In this document: positions 7,761-17,049 of the stretch, piece after piece | Numbering within the stretch: the first letter of the stretch is position 1 | Layout: every line of letters begins with the position of its first letter | DNA from: Syntrophorhabdales bacterium | Lineage (GTDB): Bacteria; Desulfobacterota; Syntrophorhabdia; Syntrophorhabdales; WCHB1-27 | DNA: 37,200 nucleotides | NCBI GenBank assembly: GCA_035541455.1 | Contig: DATKNH010000045.1 | Coordinates: 1 to 37,200, forward strand | Reading direction: 5' to 3' | Position numbers and translations under genes: made by a program | Notes under the pieces: generated by a model | Databases searched by the model: none | Seen by the model: the letters and a program-made list of their open reading frames with translations, nothing else | Told to the model about the DNA's origin: nothing

Positions 7761-7789
7761 ACTCTACGTGCTTTGAGACAACCTGTCAA
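7761..7789 (-). promoter_or_regulatory. Predicted sigma-70 promoter of the response regulator
   Basis: On the minus strand TTGACA (7784-7789), 17 bp and TAGAGT (7761-7766), about 52 bp upstream of the ATG at 7709. It gives the regulator its own transcription start, separate from the amgK gene upstream. Confidence 0.55.
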
Positions 7790-7846
7790 CAATTCCTTTT
7801 GCAGCCCTTCCCGTCACATGTGGGGGCCAACCCAGCAGGATCGCAT

Positions 7847-8854
7847 TCATCCACGCTCACCCAGTAAAGCGCGGCACCGCACCAGAAGCTCGCGCAGGAG
7901 GGGCAGTGATGCCAGATGCGAAGAGGCCTTCTCAAGAACACCAAGCGCGGAAGGGATATGTTCGAGAAATGCAGGGAGGCCTTTCTTAAGCCCCAGGAAT
8001 CCGTAAGCCCCCAGGGCTTGCATGAGGCGCTGCACGGACGCGTCCCAGAAATAGCGCTGGAATGCCGGCCAGTCAAACCCTTGCGGTGACAGCCCGTAAT
8101 AAAACGAGAGGAGCTCGTCGCGTTCCTCATCTGAAAAAGTCACGTATGGGTCACACAAAAGAGAACCAAGATCGTAAAAAGGATTGCCAAAGCGCATTCC
8201 CTGGAAATCGATCAAAAACAGCCTTCCATCGCAAATCATCACGTTCTGCGACTGAAAATCCCGGTGCACCAGAGAAGGCGGGCCTGCAGACAAGCGCAGC
8301 CCCAGCGAGGAGAGTTCCGACTCGAGTTGATCCTCAAAGGAGGGCTGAAGCTCTATCCTGCAGAAGCCTTTCACAAAATGCTCTTTGAAATAGTCGCGCT
8401 CCCAGCGATAAAGATCCGGTCCGAACGCCTCCATAAGTCTTACCCTCTCGCGCGGAAAGGTATCCTCTCGAACAGACTGAAGCCTCACCGCTATGGCGAG
8501 CGTCTTTTCATAGAACCTTCTTCTTGCGTTCCAGTCGGCTCCTCTGTAAGACCAGAGATCTTTGTCCCCAAGGTCTTGCATGAGGATGAGACACTCCTTC
8601 GGATCGTGGCGGATCAGTCGCGGCACAGGGATTTCCATATCGCGGAGGAATTCGGCGATGGCCGCATAGTACCCGTTCTCTACACGCTTTGGATCGTAAT
8701 GTACCAGGATGGCGGAATCCGTTTCGTGCCACCTGATGCGGAAATACGCGCGGTCCGAGCCCCTTCCCTGCAGCGCCGAAAGTTCTACAGGAACAGATTC
8801 AGGAAGTCCGAGAGCGTCCCGCGCAAACCCAGTCATATCATCCCACGCTCTCAC
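7847..8854 (-). CDS. amgK: AmgK-like sugar kinase (aminoglycoside phosphotransferase fold)
   Basis: The 335-residue protein has the APH kinase fold. The catalytic loop is LVHRDFQSQN and the metal-binding segment is FLIDFQGMRFG followed by NPFYDLGSLL. In Pseudomonas, AmgK phosphorylates N-acetylmuramic acid (and GlcNAc) at the anomeric position, feeding MurU so that peptidoglycan sugars bypass de novo synthesis and fosfomycin inhibition. The adjacent upstream gene is a MurU-like nucleotidyltransferase, 30 bp away on the same strand, which is the known pairing and supports this call. The GTG start at 8854 has GGAGAGGG about six bases upstream. A kinase for another sugar linked to heptose or mannose metabolism is the main alternative. 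Confidence 0.75.
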   Translation of the reverse strand: MRAWDDMTGFARDALGLPESVPVELSALQGRGSDRAYFRIRWHETDSAILVHYDPKRVENGYYAAIAEFLRDMEIPVPRLIRHDPKECLILMQDLGDKDLWSYRGADWNARRRFYEKTLAIAVRLQSVREDTFPRERVRLMEAFGPDLYRWERDYFKEHFVKGFCRIELQPSFEDQLESELSSLGLRLSAGPPSLVHRDFQSQNVMICDGRLFLIDFQGMRFGNPFYDLGSLLCDPYVTFSDEERDELLSFYYGLSPQGFDWPAFQRYFWDASVQRLMQALGAYGFLGLKKGLPAFLEHIPSALGVLEKASSHLASLPLLRELLVRCRALLGERG

Positions 8855-8884
8855 TTGTTGCCCTCTCCTGTATTCACCTTAACC

Positions 8885-9622
8885 TCAACTTCGACCTTGG
8901 TATTGGTATTCTCTTACCAGGCGCTCGTAGGCTTCTACCGAACCTATGTCATGCCAATCGCCCTGGTCTACAAGTATTCCTCTTACGGATCCGGGCTTCG
9001 CGGAGATTCTCCGGATAAGCAGGGAAACAATGGATTCGATACTGCCTGCCTCGATATAGCGAAGCAACGACGTTTCCATCGCATACACTCCCGTAAAAAG
9101 GCAACTCTGGACACCGGGGTTTCCAAGGGCATGCCGGATGTCGCAAATATCTCCGCGTTCGTTGATGTTCACGTTCAGGAGCGGCCCTTCGCTTCGCAAC
9201 GCAAGCGTCGCCCCGGGCCGATCGCGCTCATGTGCGCCGACGAGATTTTGCAAGGGAAAGGTGGCAATCACGTCCCCGTTGTAGCAGAGGATCGCCTCAT
9301 CCTCGCTTAGAAGGTCTTCAATATGCTTCAGTCCTCCGCCGGTCTCAAGCAGGACCGGTTCGTGGCGAAGCACGACGGGCACGCCTCGCCACATTCCGTC
9401 AGGAAATACTTCAACATACATTTCAGGGAGGTGATGCGTGTTGACAATGAAGCGATCCACTCCCACTGTAAGCAAATGGTCCATCGCATAGGTGATGATG
9501 GGCCGACCTCCAAGAGTCAAAAGCGGTTTCGGGCATTTCTCGGTCAGCGGCCGGAGACGGGTTCCCAGGCCTGCACCAAGAATGAACGCTGTTTTAAACC
9601 TCCTATGCCGATTCGGTTTCAC
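8885..9622 (-). CDS. murU: MurU-like sugar-1-phosphate nucleotidyltransferase
   Basis: The 245-residue product is a GT-A-fold nucleotidyltransferase. The N-terminal signature [22 protein letters not shown] contains the G-x-G-T-R-x-R-P-L-T nucleotide loop and catalytic lysine. CYNGDVI carries the metal-binding aspartate, and [11 protein letters not shown] is the usual C-terminal element. It would convert MurNAc-1-phosphate and UTP to UDP-MurNAc in the cell-wall recycling pathway, after AmgK, whose gene is next in the operon. The length suits MurU and short mannose-1-phosphate guanylyltransferases; those are the alternative. The GTG start at 9622 has only a weak purine-rich SD (AAGAAGA). Confidence 0.75.
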   Translation of the reverse strand: MKPNRHRRFKTAFILGAGLGTRLRPLTEKCPKPLLTLGGRPIITYAMDHLLTVGVDRFIVNTHHLPEMYVEVFPDGMWRGVPVVLRHEPVLLETGGGLKHIEDLLSEDEAILCYNGDVIATFPLQNLVGAHERDRPGATLALRSEGPLLNVNINERGDICDIRHALGNPGVQSCLFTGVYAMETSLLRYIEAGSIESIVSLLIRRISAKPGSVRGILVDQGDWHDIGSVEAYERLVREYQYQGRS

Positions 9623-9690
9623 TCGTATTGATCTTCTTAGCCCGGCTACGCCGCAGTATCTCGGGTGGTGATTATCAAATTCGAATATCC

Positions 9691-9836
9691 GGGCACCCGC
9701 TTGCGGGTGATCTAAATCCTAAATAAATCCAAATTTCAAATGTCCAAAACTAAAAAATGGTTCCACGATGTTGGATTTTGGTCATTAGATATTGTTTAGG
9801 ATCTAGATATTGGATATTAGGATTTATCATCTCGGA
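9691..9836. repeat. GC palindrome followed by AT-rich imperfect inverted repeat
   Basis: The 255-bp gap between the murU-like and spoIID-like genes holds no gene. It has the palindrome ACCCGCTTGCGGGT (9695-9708), then an AT-rich part. ATCTAAATCCTAAATAA near 9710 is repeated in inverted, imperfect form around 9790-9805 (TTGTTTAGGATCTAGAT), with further GGATATTAGGATTT-like words. Base composition differs sharply from the surroundings. It looks like a non-coding interspersed element. Confidence 0.5.
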
Positions 9837-9877
9837 TACCCAATGGCCTCGACTCAACTGCACAAAAGCCTACGTGC

Positions 9878-11224
9878 CTAGTATATCTTCCGCAATTCCA
9901 CTCCGGGGAAATAGTGCTTCAGGATCTCTTCGGCGCTGAAACTCCGGCTGGCCATGACTGCGGCTCCTATCTGGCAGAGACCGACGCCATGTCCCCAACC
10001 CGCACCCACGAAGGTAAACGCCGCTATCTCGCCCTGGCTGTCGCGCCGGGTCTTCACTATAAACGCGCTGCTGTAGAGATGTGTCGGGGAGAGCCAGCGT
10101 CGGATTTCAAGCTCCTTTCCCACTATGATACTTCTTTTTGAACCTGTTATTTTCAATCGCGAGATTCGCCCTGAAGGACCACGGTGAAGCGGCAGGATCT
10201 CCCGCAGAATACCCACATCAAATCCCGACTTCTTCCTGATGATGTCTTCCAGTTCCTCACGTGGATATTCGATTCTCCAGCGGAAGAAATGTGTGGTCTC
10301 CCTGTCAAAATCCGGCAGGATTTTCTTCAGAAGGTCCTGGTCTTCCGCATGGCAATAAGCTTCGGGTGACGAAAGAATCCACCGCGTGGCCTCCTCCTCT
10401 GTGCTGATCGGATCATGCGCAACAGGAGCATCCGGAACGCTTACCAGGTATGCCACAGATCTATCGTCCCACGCGGTTGCAAAATTTTCCGTAAGGCCGC
10501 CGCACGCTTTGCTGTAACGTGCGTCGCAGACCATACCCTTGTAGGTCATCACCAAACCATAAGTCTGTCGCACCGCGCTCTCAGCCTCACCGGATGTAAT
10601 TTTTGTTATGCCCTGATATCGCTGACAGTGATCGTCTGCGCAGACGTCAAAGAACTCGTGCCCTTCCCGGTCATACCAGCGGGCCACCTCCCCTTTCACT
10701 TCATCAAAACACTCTGTAGACATATAAGGCTCACTGCTGCTTTTCCTTTTTTCCAGTGCAGCCAGAAGCCAGCTCCTGGACATGATTGCATGACTCTTCA
10801 GAAACTCCAGGGGCGCTGTAGCACTCATCTCCGACGAGATCACGCTCTTGAGGTAATCCTCCAGGGGAATCTCATTGACGGCCACAATCGTTTGCTGCTC
10901 GCGCAGCTTCAAAATGAGGTTTCCCTGAAAGGTTTGATCCTCCTCTCTCTCCCAGTGGAAACGTTTTCCTATGGTAACGCCGAAAAGCGTGAAGGTCGTA
11001 TCTTTCTCAGCGACCAGTTTGATTGCCGGGGCGCGTACTAATTCCTGCTGACGTTCGTCAGTCAGCACTACCATTCCTTCTTCCGCATGCGCCGTAGACG
11101 CACCCGAGAGAGGTCCCAGTCCATCCACTGTGAAGCGGCCGTTCAGACGCAAGCGTATCGTTTTGCTGCCGTCGATCACCCCAACAGCGACATAGGGTTG
11201 AGTGGCTACGGGTTCATGGGTCAT
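9878..11224 (-). CDS. SpoIID/LytB-domain peptidoglycan-remodelling protein
   Basis: The 448-residue protein carries the SpoIID domain: PLEDYLKSVISSEM (with the glutamate equivalent to the lytic transglycosylase catalytic residue) near residue 125, SHAIMSRSWLL after it, and the C-terminal signature GWGHGVGLCQIGA. SpoIID cleaves glycan strands lacking stem peptides. An insert between the two conserved parts contains several cysteines (STECFDEV, VCADDHC, ACGGL, YCHAED). No signal peptide or TM helix is visible, which is odd for a wall enzyme and suggests a cytoplasmic role on recycled muropeptides or a mis-set start; no in-frame hydrophobic extension was found. It precedes murU and amgK on the same strand, which fits a peptidoglycan salvage group. 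Confidence 0.8.
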   Translation of the reverse strand: MTHEPVATQPYVAVGVIDGSKTIRLRLNGRFTVDGLGPLSGASTAHAEEGMVVLTDERQQELVRAPAIKLVAEKDTTFTLFGVTIGKRFHWEREEDQTFQGNLILKLREQQTIVAVNEIPLEDYLKSVISSEMSATAPLEFLKSHAIMSRSWLLAALEKRKSSSEPYMSTECFDEVKGEVARWYDREGHEFFDVCADDHCQRYQGITKITSGEAESAVRQTYGLVMTYKGMVCDARYSKACGGLTENFATAWDDRSVAYLVSVPDAPVAHDPISTEEEATRWILSSPEAYCHAEDQDLLKKILPDFDRETTHFFRWRIEYPREELEDIIRKKSGFDVGILREILPLHRGPSGRISRLKITGSKRSIIVGKELEIRRWLSPTHLYSSAFIVKTRRDSQGEIAAFTFVGAGWGHGVGLCQIGAAVMASRSFSAEEILKHYFPGVELRKIY

Positions 11225-11270
11225 GGGTCACACACCACGTACAAAAAAGGTTCCCTCGAAGATGATCCCA

Positions 11271-11300
11271 AAGTTAGTATGTTTTGAAATGTGTTGTCAA
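11271..11300 (-). promoter_or_regulatory. Weak candidate promoter of the spoIID-like gene
   Basis: On the minus strand a perfect TTGACA (11295-11300) is followed after 18 bp by TAACTT (11271-11276), a poor -10 match. It lies about 47 bp upstream of the ATG at 11224 in the divergent gap to the glycosyltransferase gene. Confidence 0.35.
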
Positions 11301-11416
11301 CCGTCACCGCGCGATTCTTGTCAGATGGGCCTGCTGTTTAAGCCCTTTAGCCCCTGTCGTTCGGGCATGAGATTATGATATAGTTCCCGTGAAGCCGACG
11401 TAGGAGTGGACCCCTT

Positions 11417-12925
11417 ATGAAACCTTTCACGGCAATCGTACGCTATAGTCCGGGACCCCGCTTCGGGAGCATGCTGGCCACTCTCATGCATTCAGACCTC
11501 GTCGAAAGAGTGTTGGTGCATAGCGATAGTCCGGTAGAACTCAGCGCACCAGGCTGCCGCCTTCTCGTGACAGGCCCGTTTACCTCTAGCGCCACCATCG
11601 ACGTGATACTTGACGAGGTCTCAACCGAGTATCTTCTTCTTGCCGTGAGTCCGCAACTGATTGCGATCGAACCTGAAGCGCTGAGCAAGATGCTCGCGAC
11701 AGCCCGGTCAACAAAAGCCGGCCTGGTCTACACCGATTTCTACAATGAGAGCGGAACAGGGAGAATAATTCACCCGCTCACTGACTATCAGCCGGGGAGC
11801 GTAAGGGATGATTTCGATTTCGGCGCCCTCCTGCTGCTGTCAATGGCCTCCATCCGCCATGCGGCCGCCACACACGGCAGGATAGCGGATGTTGCATGTG
11901 CCGGCCTCTACGATATGCGCCTGAAACTCTCCATCGACTATGCCCTGTGTCATCTGCGCGAGCCCCTCTACTCTGTTAGGCAACTCGCCTCCCCTTCTTC
12001 TGAAGGCGAGGGATTGTTCGCTTACGTTGACCCCAGAAATGAAGCGGTCCAGAAGGAGATGGAGAGAGCCTTTACGGATTACTTGCAAAAGATTGGTGCG
12101 TACCTCGCTCCGGATCAATTCAGAGAACTCGAACCATCGACTACACCCTTCGCTGTGGAGGCCAGTGTTGTGATCCCGGTTCGTAACCGGAGAAGGACGG
12201 TTGCCGAGGCTGTGAAAAGCGCCCTCTCTCAGGAGACGGATTTCGACTTTAACGTCATCGTCGCAGATAACCATTCAACAGACGGGACCACAACCGTTCT
12301 TGAAGAGTTATCGAGGGAATATCGCAGGCTGCAGCACATCATCCCTTCCCGGCGCGACCTCGCAATAGGCGGCTGCTGGAATGAAGCTCTTCGCAGCAGC
12401 GCGTGCGGGCGATACGCCGTCCAGCTCGATTCGGATGATCTTTACAGCAGCGCCCACACACTGCAGAGAATAGTTGATGTGTTCCGCGAGGGGAACTATG
12501 CGATGGTGATAGGGTCTTATACACTGGTAGATGAGAACCTTGAAGAGATACCGCCTGGCCTCGTAGACCACCGCGAATGGAGTGACGAGAACGGTCGCAA
12601 CAATGCGCTGCGCATCAACGGGCTCGGCGCTCCACGGGCTTTCAGCACAGCCTTCATGCGGAGTGTCGGCTTTCTCAATGTCAGTTACGGGGAGGATTAC
12701 GCCGCAGCGTTGCGTGTCTGCAGGGAGTACCGCATCGGCAGGATTTACGATAATCTCTACCTCTGCAGGCGCTGGTCTGGAAATACTGATGCCGCACTAA
12801 CATTTGAGCAGGCGAATAAGAACAATGCGTTCAAGGATGAGATCCGGAGCAGAGAAATAGCGGAGAGGCAGAAGATCAATAGGGAAGCCTTGCGGCCCAA
12901 GGCTCGTGGATCGAGAAAGACATAG
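11417..12925 (+). CDS. Family 2 glycosyltransferase with a divergent N-terminal half
   Basis: In this 502-residue protein the C-terminal half (from about residue 250) is a clear GT-A glycosyltransferase: ASVVIPVRNRRRTVAEAV, NVIVADNHSTDGTT and the DxD-type motif QLDSDDLY, followed by YGEDYAAALRV. The first half (residues 1-230) looks like a decayed second GT-A domain; the beginning FTAIVRYSPGP and YLLLAVSPQ suggest the fold but the donor and metal motifs are not clear. No TM segments are present, so it is likely cytosolic or membrane-peripheral. The GGAG-type SD precedes ATG 11417. The DUF4922 gene follows 17 bp downstream. Acceptor and sugar are unknown; position next to SpoIID/MurU/AmgK suggests envelope glycans. 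Confidence 0.8.
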   Translation: MKPFTAIVRYSPGPRFGSMLATLMHSDLVERVLVHSDSPVELSAPGCRLLVTGPFTSSATIDVILDEVSTEYLLLAVSPQLIAIEPEALSKMLATARSTKAGLVYTDFYNESGTGRIIHPLTDYQPGSVRDDFDFGALLLLSMASIRHAAATHGRIADVACAGLYDMRLKLSIDYALCHLREPLYSVRQLASPSSEGEGLFAYVDPRNEAVQKEMERAFTDYLQKIGAYLAPDQFRELEPSTTPFAVEASVVIPVRNRRRTVAEAVKSALSQETDFDFNVIVADNHSTDGTTTVLEELSREYRRLQHIIPSRRDLAIGGCWNEALRSSACGRYAVQLDSDDLYSSAHTLQRIVDVFREGNYAMVIGSYTLVDENLEEIPPGLVDHREWSDENGRNNALRINGLGAPRAFSTAFMRSVGFLNVSYGEDYAAALRVCREYRIGRIYDNLYLCRRWSGNTDAALTFEQANKNNAFKDEIRSREIAERQKINREALRPKARGSRKT

Positions 12926-12942
12926 GTTCGGCGATCAGCCCA

Positions 12943-14016
12943 ATGCAGAAGCGTCTCACCAAAGAAGATTTGCGATCATTGCTGGATGGAAAGATTTACA
13001 AAAAATTCGACGGCGAGATGGGTTCCTCTCCTTTAGCGGACCTCTGCCTCACACTCTTGGCCGAACAAAAAGAGACATGGCCGATGCTCTCCAGAGGTTA
13101 CGCCTCAATCGACCATGCGGCCCAGCGCCGTCTCGCTTGTGACGGATTTTCTGCGCTGGTTCAGCACAACCCCGGGAGAATCAAGAGCACTCTGGCAGCT
13201 GTGGGAGAAAAAGATATAAACAAGCGTCCTTGTTTCCTCTGCCTCCCTCAACTTCCGCGGGAACAAAGAGCGGTGCTCTACAGGAATGACTATCTGATCC
13301 TCTGTAACCCTATGCCGGTGTTTCCCGCTCATTTCACGATCGCTGCTATAGACCACCGCCCGCAGTCCATCTCCGGACATATTGCCATACTGATTCAGTT
13401 GATGGCCGATTTTGGCTGCGGCTGGACAATCCTCTACAATGGACCGAAATGTGGCGCCTCAGCACCGGACCATTTTCATTTCCAGGCAATCCAGTCGGGG
13501 CAGTTACCGGTTGAACAGGAGGTTCTCCATGAGGGAAGGCTCACGCTCGTCGATCAGCATGGCGAGGCAGTCCGGTTTCGCGCCAATGCCATGGGAAGAG
13601 AAACCGTTGTCATTGAGGGAAGCTCTCCGGCAGCAGTCGGGGAATCATTCATGTCCTTTCACGATGCCTTGAATGAGGCGACGGGAGGAGTCGACGAACC
13701 GATGATGAACATGATCGGGCTATATACGGAGACCATGGGGCAACGGCCGCGGGCCGAGAAAAACTGCGACAGTCAACGTGCTGTCTTGTGCACAGTGGCT
13801 GTCAGACCCTCCTGGCGGCTTCTCATATTCCCGAGGCGCAAGCATCGCCCGGACGCGTTTTTTAAAAAGGGCAACGAGCGTATTGCAGTCAGCCCGGCGG
13901 CAGTTGAGATGGGAGGCGTCTTTGTGACGCCCTTTGCCGGGGATTTCGAGCGGCTGGATGCCGCCTCCATCAGGTCCATCTACAAAGAAGTCTCTTTTTA
14001 TTCCACGTCGTCCTGA
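12943..14016 (+). CDS. DUF4922-type, HIT/GalT-like protein
   Basis: The 357-residue protein resembles the DUF4922 family. It has a zinc-finger-like pair in KRPCFLCLP near residue 97 and the HIT/GalT signature GASAPDHFHFQAI near residue 180, where H-x-H-x-Q is the nucleotidyl-transfer triad seen in galactose-1-phosphate uridylyltransferase and ATP adenylyltransferases. It may therefore move a nucleotide onto a sugar or phosphate. It is the second gene after the glycosyltransferase. As far as I recall, DUF4922 genes are found beside SpoIID and glycosyltransferase genes in other genomes. The 3' end overlaps the convergent sulfatase-like gene by 19 bp. The SD is weak at ATG 12943. The activity is inferred from the motif only. 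Confidence 0.7.
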   Translation: MQKRLTKEDLRSLLDGKIYKKFDGEMGSSPLADLCLTLLAEQKETWPMLSRGYASIDHAAQRRLACDGFSALVQHNPGRIKSTLAAVGEKDINKRPCFLCLPQLPREQRAVLYRNDYLILCNPMPVFPAHFTIAAIDHRPQSISGHIAILIQLMADFGCGWTILYNGPKCGASAPDHFHFQAIQSGQLPVEQEVLHEGRLTLVDQHGEAVRFRANAMGRETVVIEGSSPAAVGESFMSFHDALNEATGGVDEPMMNMIGLYTETMGQRPRAEKNCDSQRAVLCTVAVRPSWRLLIFPRRKHRPDAFFKKGNERIAVSPAAVEMGGVFVTPFAGDFERLDAASIRSIYKEVSFYSTSS

Positions 14017-15611
14017 TAGCCACACGAGCCTTCCGCTGTTGACCCGTTGCCGTCGAGCCAGGCAGCCATTCCCTCCATCGACGTGATCTCTCCTCGTAGG
14101 ATTGCAAGGATCAAATCCTGCGTGAGGACTGTATTGAACGGTCTTTCGTAAACAGCCCCGCTTTTCTGTCCTGCCAGTTTCACCATAAATGGTATCCTGC
14201 GGTCCACTTCTCCTTCGAACCGCCACAGTGATTTTCGCAACCAGTGGTCGGAAGAGAGGATAATCGTGGCGCCCTCCCATCTCCCCGACGCCTCCAAGTC
14301 CTGGCGCACTATAGCCAGAGTGCGGTCCACAAGCTCGAGATTATCTGCGTAGCTGGAATCAGTGACATTAATGGCTGAATCGCGGAGTCGCTGCGTATCC
14401 CGATCGTAGATGGAGGGCGGGTGAGGTACAGGCCAGTGAATCAGGACCAGACCTATCGTGGGGTCTGTGATGACTTTTCTGGCTTCCCTCACAACATTCA
14501 TGTACACACCCGCGTGATACTGAACTTCATGGAGCACGCCCCGTAGGGCCTCGGCGCGGATCTCCCCAACCCTTTTCGCGTGCAGGCGAGAATATCCCAT
14601 GAAGAGGTCGAAACTCGTCATGAAATGCTCTATCATAGTCGCCTGCAGCGTGCGCTCAGGGGAGATGTCAAAAGGATCCCATGGCTCCCAGAAACATCTG
14701 CTTACGTGCCTCGAGATGACACGACAATACGGGTGATAGCCACCAATCACTGCTGTTTCGAACCCCATCCTTCTGGCCCGTGAGAAGACGTTCGGTTCGT
14801 GACTCCATTTTGCCGTCCTGCGGTCCGCGCAGTAGGTAACCGCAAGTTCGTCGGAACTGAGTGGTTCGGCCTTGCTGATCCGCTTTCCTGTCAACAGCGC
14901 GGGCAGCGAGCGGATGGTCCAGCTTGCTGGTGGAAACGCATTGGTAGCGTACAGAGACTCCCGGCGGAAACGATCCAGTTGCGGTAGCCTGAGACCGGGC
15001 AGCCGTTCCTCAAAAGTTTGACGTTGATCCATTTCGTCAAAAATGAACCAGAGTATCCGCGCCGATGAAGAGGCGCTCCGGATAGGCGGCGCTAATGGCT
15101 TATCACAGAAAGCCGCATCTCCCCGCGCCAGGTGCCAGCCGGCATGCAGGAATGTTATGAGTACGAAGGGCAGGAGGAAAAGCAGTGAATTCTTAATGAA
15201 CTCGCCCACCGCAGGCTTGCGGTCCCAGAGGAAATAAAGAAGGAGCATGACAAGAAGGGCAACGGCAAAACTGAGCGCCTTATCGTCCGCAGCAAGATAG
15301 GTGCCCGCAAAAGAAGTACTGCACAGCAGAAGAACGTGATACGTCGCGAAGAAGAGCATCCCGAGGACCACAAAGCGCGCCAGCATCCTGGGGGCTCTTC
15401 TTTTTTGGTTGACGAGCGTTATGAAGGGAAAGATTACAACACCCAACAGCAGAACATCGATCAAAGCAGCATACACGGTGATGTTGTAGGGGGATACTTT
15501 AAGAAAATAATCATTGTCGGAAGAGCCCGGTGCGCGATAAAGAAAGTGGTGCCACATGTTTATCATGCAAAGGTTCGCCAGCGACAGCGATACAGCGGCA
15601 TCTTTTAGCAT
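13998..15611 (-). CDS. Membrane-anchored sulfatase / alkaline-phosphatase-superfamily enzyme
   Basis: The product has 537 residues. The first 170 contain about five TM helices (for example IDVLLLGVVIFPFITLV and FAVALLVMLLLYFLW). The rest is a periplasmic alkaline phosphatase/sulfatase fold: metal-binding WFIFDEMD, probable nucleophile threonine in PASWTIRSLPALLTGK, and the second metal site IILSSDHW. This build matches phosphoglycerol or phosphoethanolamine transferases of the LtaS/EptA type, which modify envelope polymers, although TM and soluble parts differ from both. It is last of a three-gene minus operon: the preceding methyltransferase stops two bases before this ATG. It converges on and overlaps the DUF4922 gene. 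Confidence 0.75.
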   Translation of the reverse strand: MLKDAAVSLSLANLCMINMWHHFLYRAPGSSDNDYFLKVSPYNITVYAALIDVLLLGVVIFPFITLVNQKRRAPRMLARFVVLGMLFFATYHVLLLCSTSFAGTYLAADDKALSFAVALLVMLLLYFLWDRKPAVGEFIKNSLLFLLPFVLITFLHAGWHLARGDAAFCDKPLAPPIRSASSSARILWFIFDEMDQRQTFEERLPGLRLPQLDRFRRESLYATNAFPPASWTIRSLPALLTGKRISKAEPLSSDELAVTYCADRRTAKWSHEPNVFSRARRMGFETAVIGGYHPYCRVISRHVSRCFWEPWDPFDISPERTLQATMIEHFMTSFDLFMGYSRLHAKRVGEIRAEALRGVLHEVQYHAGVYMNVVREARKVITDPTIGLVLIHWPVPHPPSIYDRDTQRLRDSAINVTDSSYADNLELVDRTLAIVRQDLEASGRWEGATIILSSDHWLRKSLWRFEGEVDRRIPFMVKLAGQKSGAVYERPFNTVLTQDLILAILRGEITSMEGMAAWLDGNGSTAEGSCGYQDDVE

Positions 15612-15613
15612 AG

Positions 15614-17005
15614 CTATCTTTTCTTTTTCATCACGTAAAGGGAACGGGTGCTGCTCCCCAGACGCAGGTTGTGCATGATGTCGAAGCGGGCTAGAAAAAA
15701 GGATTCAAATGCCTCCCGCGTGAGACCCGCGTAGAGGTGATCACGTCCCAGCGTAAGGCTCCGAAAAAGCCGGTCCTCGGGTCCGACGTATTCGATGAGC
15801 AGCAGGTCCTTCGTGAGTTCTGCTGCGAGTGCCGCTATTTCACGGAGAGGTATCTGCCCGGTCACCATCACATGATGCACGACCGCAAGCATCATGACCA
15901 CATCAAAGACACCAAGGGAGCGCTCAAGAAACGAGGCGGATTCCCGGTTGCACCAACCGAGAGGGGGCGTCGGGTTGGCTATATTGACTACCAGAGGCAG
16001 GATATCCAGGTCTTCTTTCCTGGCATGGTGCCAGGTCTGTCCAACTACCACGGGATCGCTGTCGATACCTACCACACGGGCACCTTGCCTCGCCGCAATC
16101 GCACTGAAATACCCCGTGTTGCACCCGATGTCGAGAACCTTCTTCGGGCGTGCTTCGTCAAGGGCTCTTTCTACGAATGACGTTTTCGCTGAAAAATCTT
16201 CAGGGGAGTAACTGTTCGAACCCGTATAAGACGACCAGTCCGATTCAGCCTGTACAGGCGTAAGCTTTCTGGTCAGCTTGCATAAGCGTCCAAAGAGCGA
16301 TCGCAAAACGAATTGGCTTCTCTCGATGCCGTCCCGCCGATTCCTCCGATAGATAGACGTATTTTTTCGGGCCACCATTCTCGAAAGCCAGACCGGAACA
16401 GTAACAAGTGTAAAAAAGGGAGGGAGAAACTTTGTGGCACAGCTTAGCAGCGGATACACGTCCTGCGGCCGAAGGCCATCATCTCCGGTGAGAGCCGGAA
16501 GACTCTGCGGAACACCAAAACGCCTGTTTACAGCCAGAGGCAAAAGAAACCTGCGAACAAACTGGGCATAGGGTAGCCACACCGGGTCTCCAGGGTCCCT
16601 CTTTTCAAAGGAGAGCACATCGACAAATACTGGATGGGGTCCACGAAAGAGAATATTGCGAGGGTCGGCATCCTTGAGGCCGATCCCTTCACCGAGAAAG
16701 GCTTCTCCAATTTCAAGCGTTAACTGCGCTGCCGCATGGAGCATCTCAGCGGGCCATTCGTGAGGATAGGAAGGGAACTCTGTGAGCGGATGCTCCAGGA
16801 CAAGCGCAGCTTCAGAATCATCACAGCCGGAGCCATTCTCTCCGAGTTGACGGAAAAGACTCGTTGCATCTATTTCTTTGGCTATCTTGCTGTCTATGAG
16901 GTCTCCGCGATCTACGAAGTGTCGAGCGATCGGAGAATGAAGAAAGGCACTCAAGCTCTCAACGGCAGGCTTTGAGACGACGCGCAAAACACGTCCGTCA
17001 AGCAC
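15614..17005 (-). CDS. Kinase-like / class I SAM methyltransferase fusion protein
   Basis: This 463-residue protein has two parts. The N-terminal 200 residues contain LKDADPRNILFRG followed by PVFVDVLSFEK, resembling the catalytic loop and DFG-like segment of small-molecule or lipopolysaccharide kinases, but much reduced. Residues about 280-460 form a Rossmann methyltransferase: motif I VLDIGCNTGYFSAIAA, acidic residue in VVGIDSDP, and DVVMMLAVVHHV. It may methylate or phosphorylate an envelope glycan or lipid. The GTG at 17005 has a poor SD. The operon order (small membrane protein, this gene, sulfatase-like gene) suggests a joint envelope job. The kinase-like reading of the N terminus is tentative. 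Confidence 0.7.
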   Translation of the reverse strand: MLDGRVLRVVSKPAVESLSAFLHSPIARHFVDRGDLIDSKIAKEIDATSLFRQLGENGSGCDDSEAALVLEHPLTEFPSYPHEWPAEMLHAAAQLTLEIGEAFLGEGIGLKDADPRNILFRGPHPVFVDVLSFEKRDPGDPVWLPYAQFVRRFLLPLAVNRRFGVPQSLPALTGDDGLRPQDVYPLLSCATKFLPPFFTLVTVPVWLSRMVARKNTSIYRRNRRDGIERSQFVLRSLFGRLCKLTRKLTPVQAESDWSSYTGSNSYSPEDFSAKTSFVERALDEARPKKVLDIGCNTGYFSAIAARQGARVVGIDSDPVVVGQTWHHARKEDLDILPLVVNIANPTPPLGWCNRESASFLERSLGVFDVVMMLAVVHHVMVTGQIPLREIAALAAELTKDLLLIEYVGPEDRLFRSLTLGRDHLYAGLTREAFESFFLARFDIMHNLRLGSSTRSLYVMKKKR

Positions 17006-17049
17006 AGCTAACCGGCCTGCCGGATCGCGAAACGAACAATTCTTGCTGA

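Noticed and set aside
8264-9310. 348-codon open frame on the plus strand
   Set aside because: It is antisense to amgK- and murU-like genes, whose catalytic motifs and starts are well supported.
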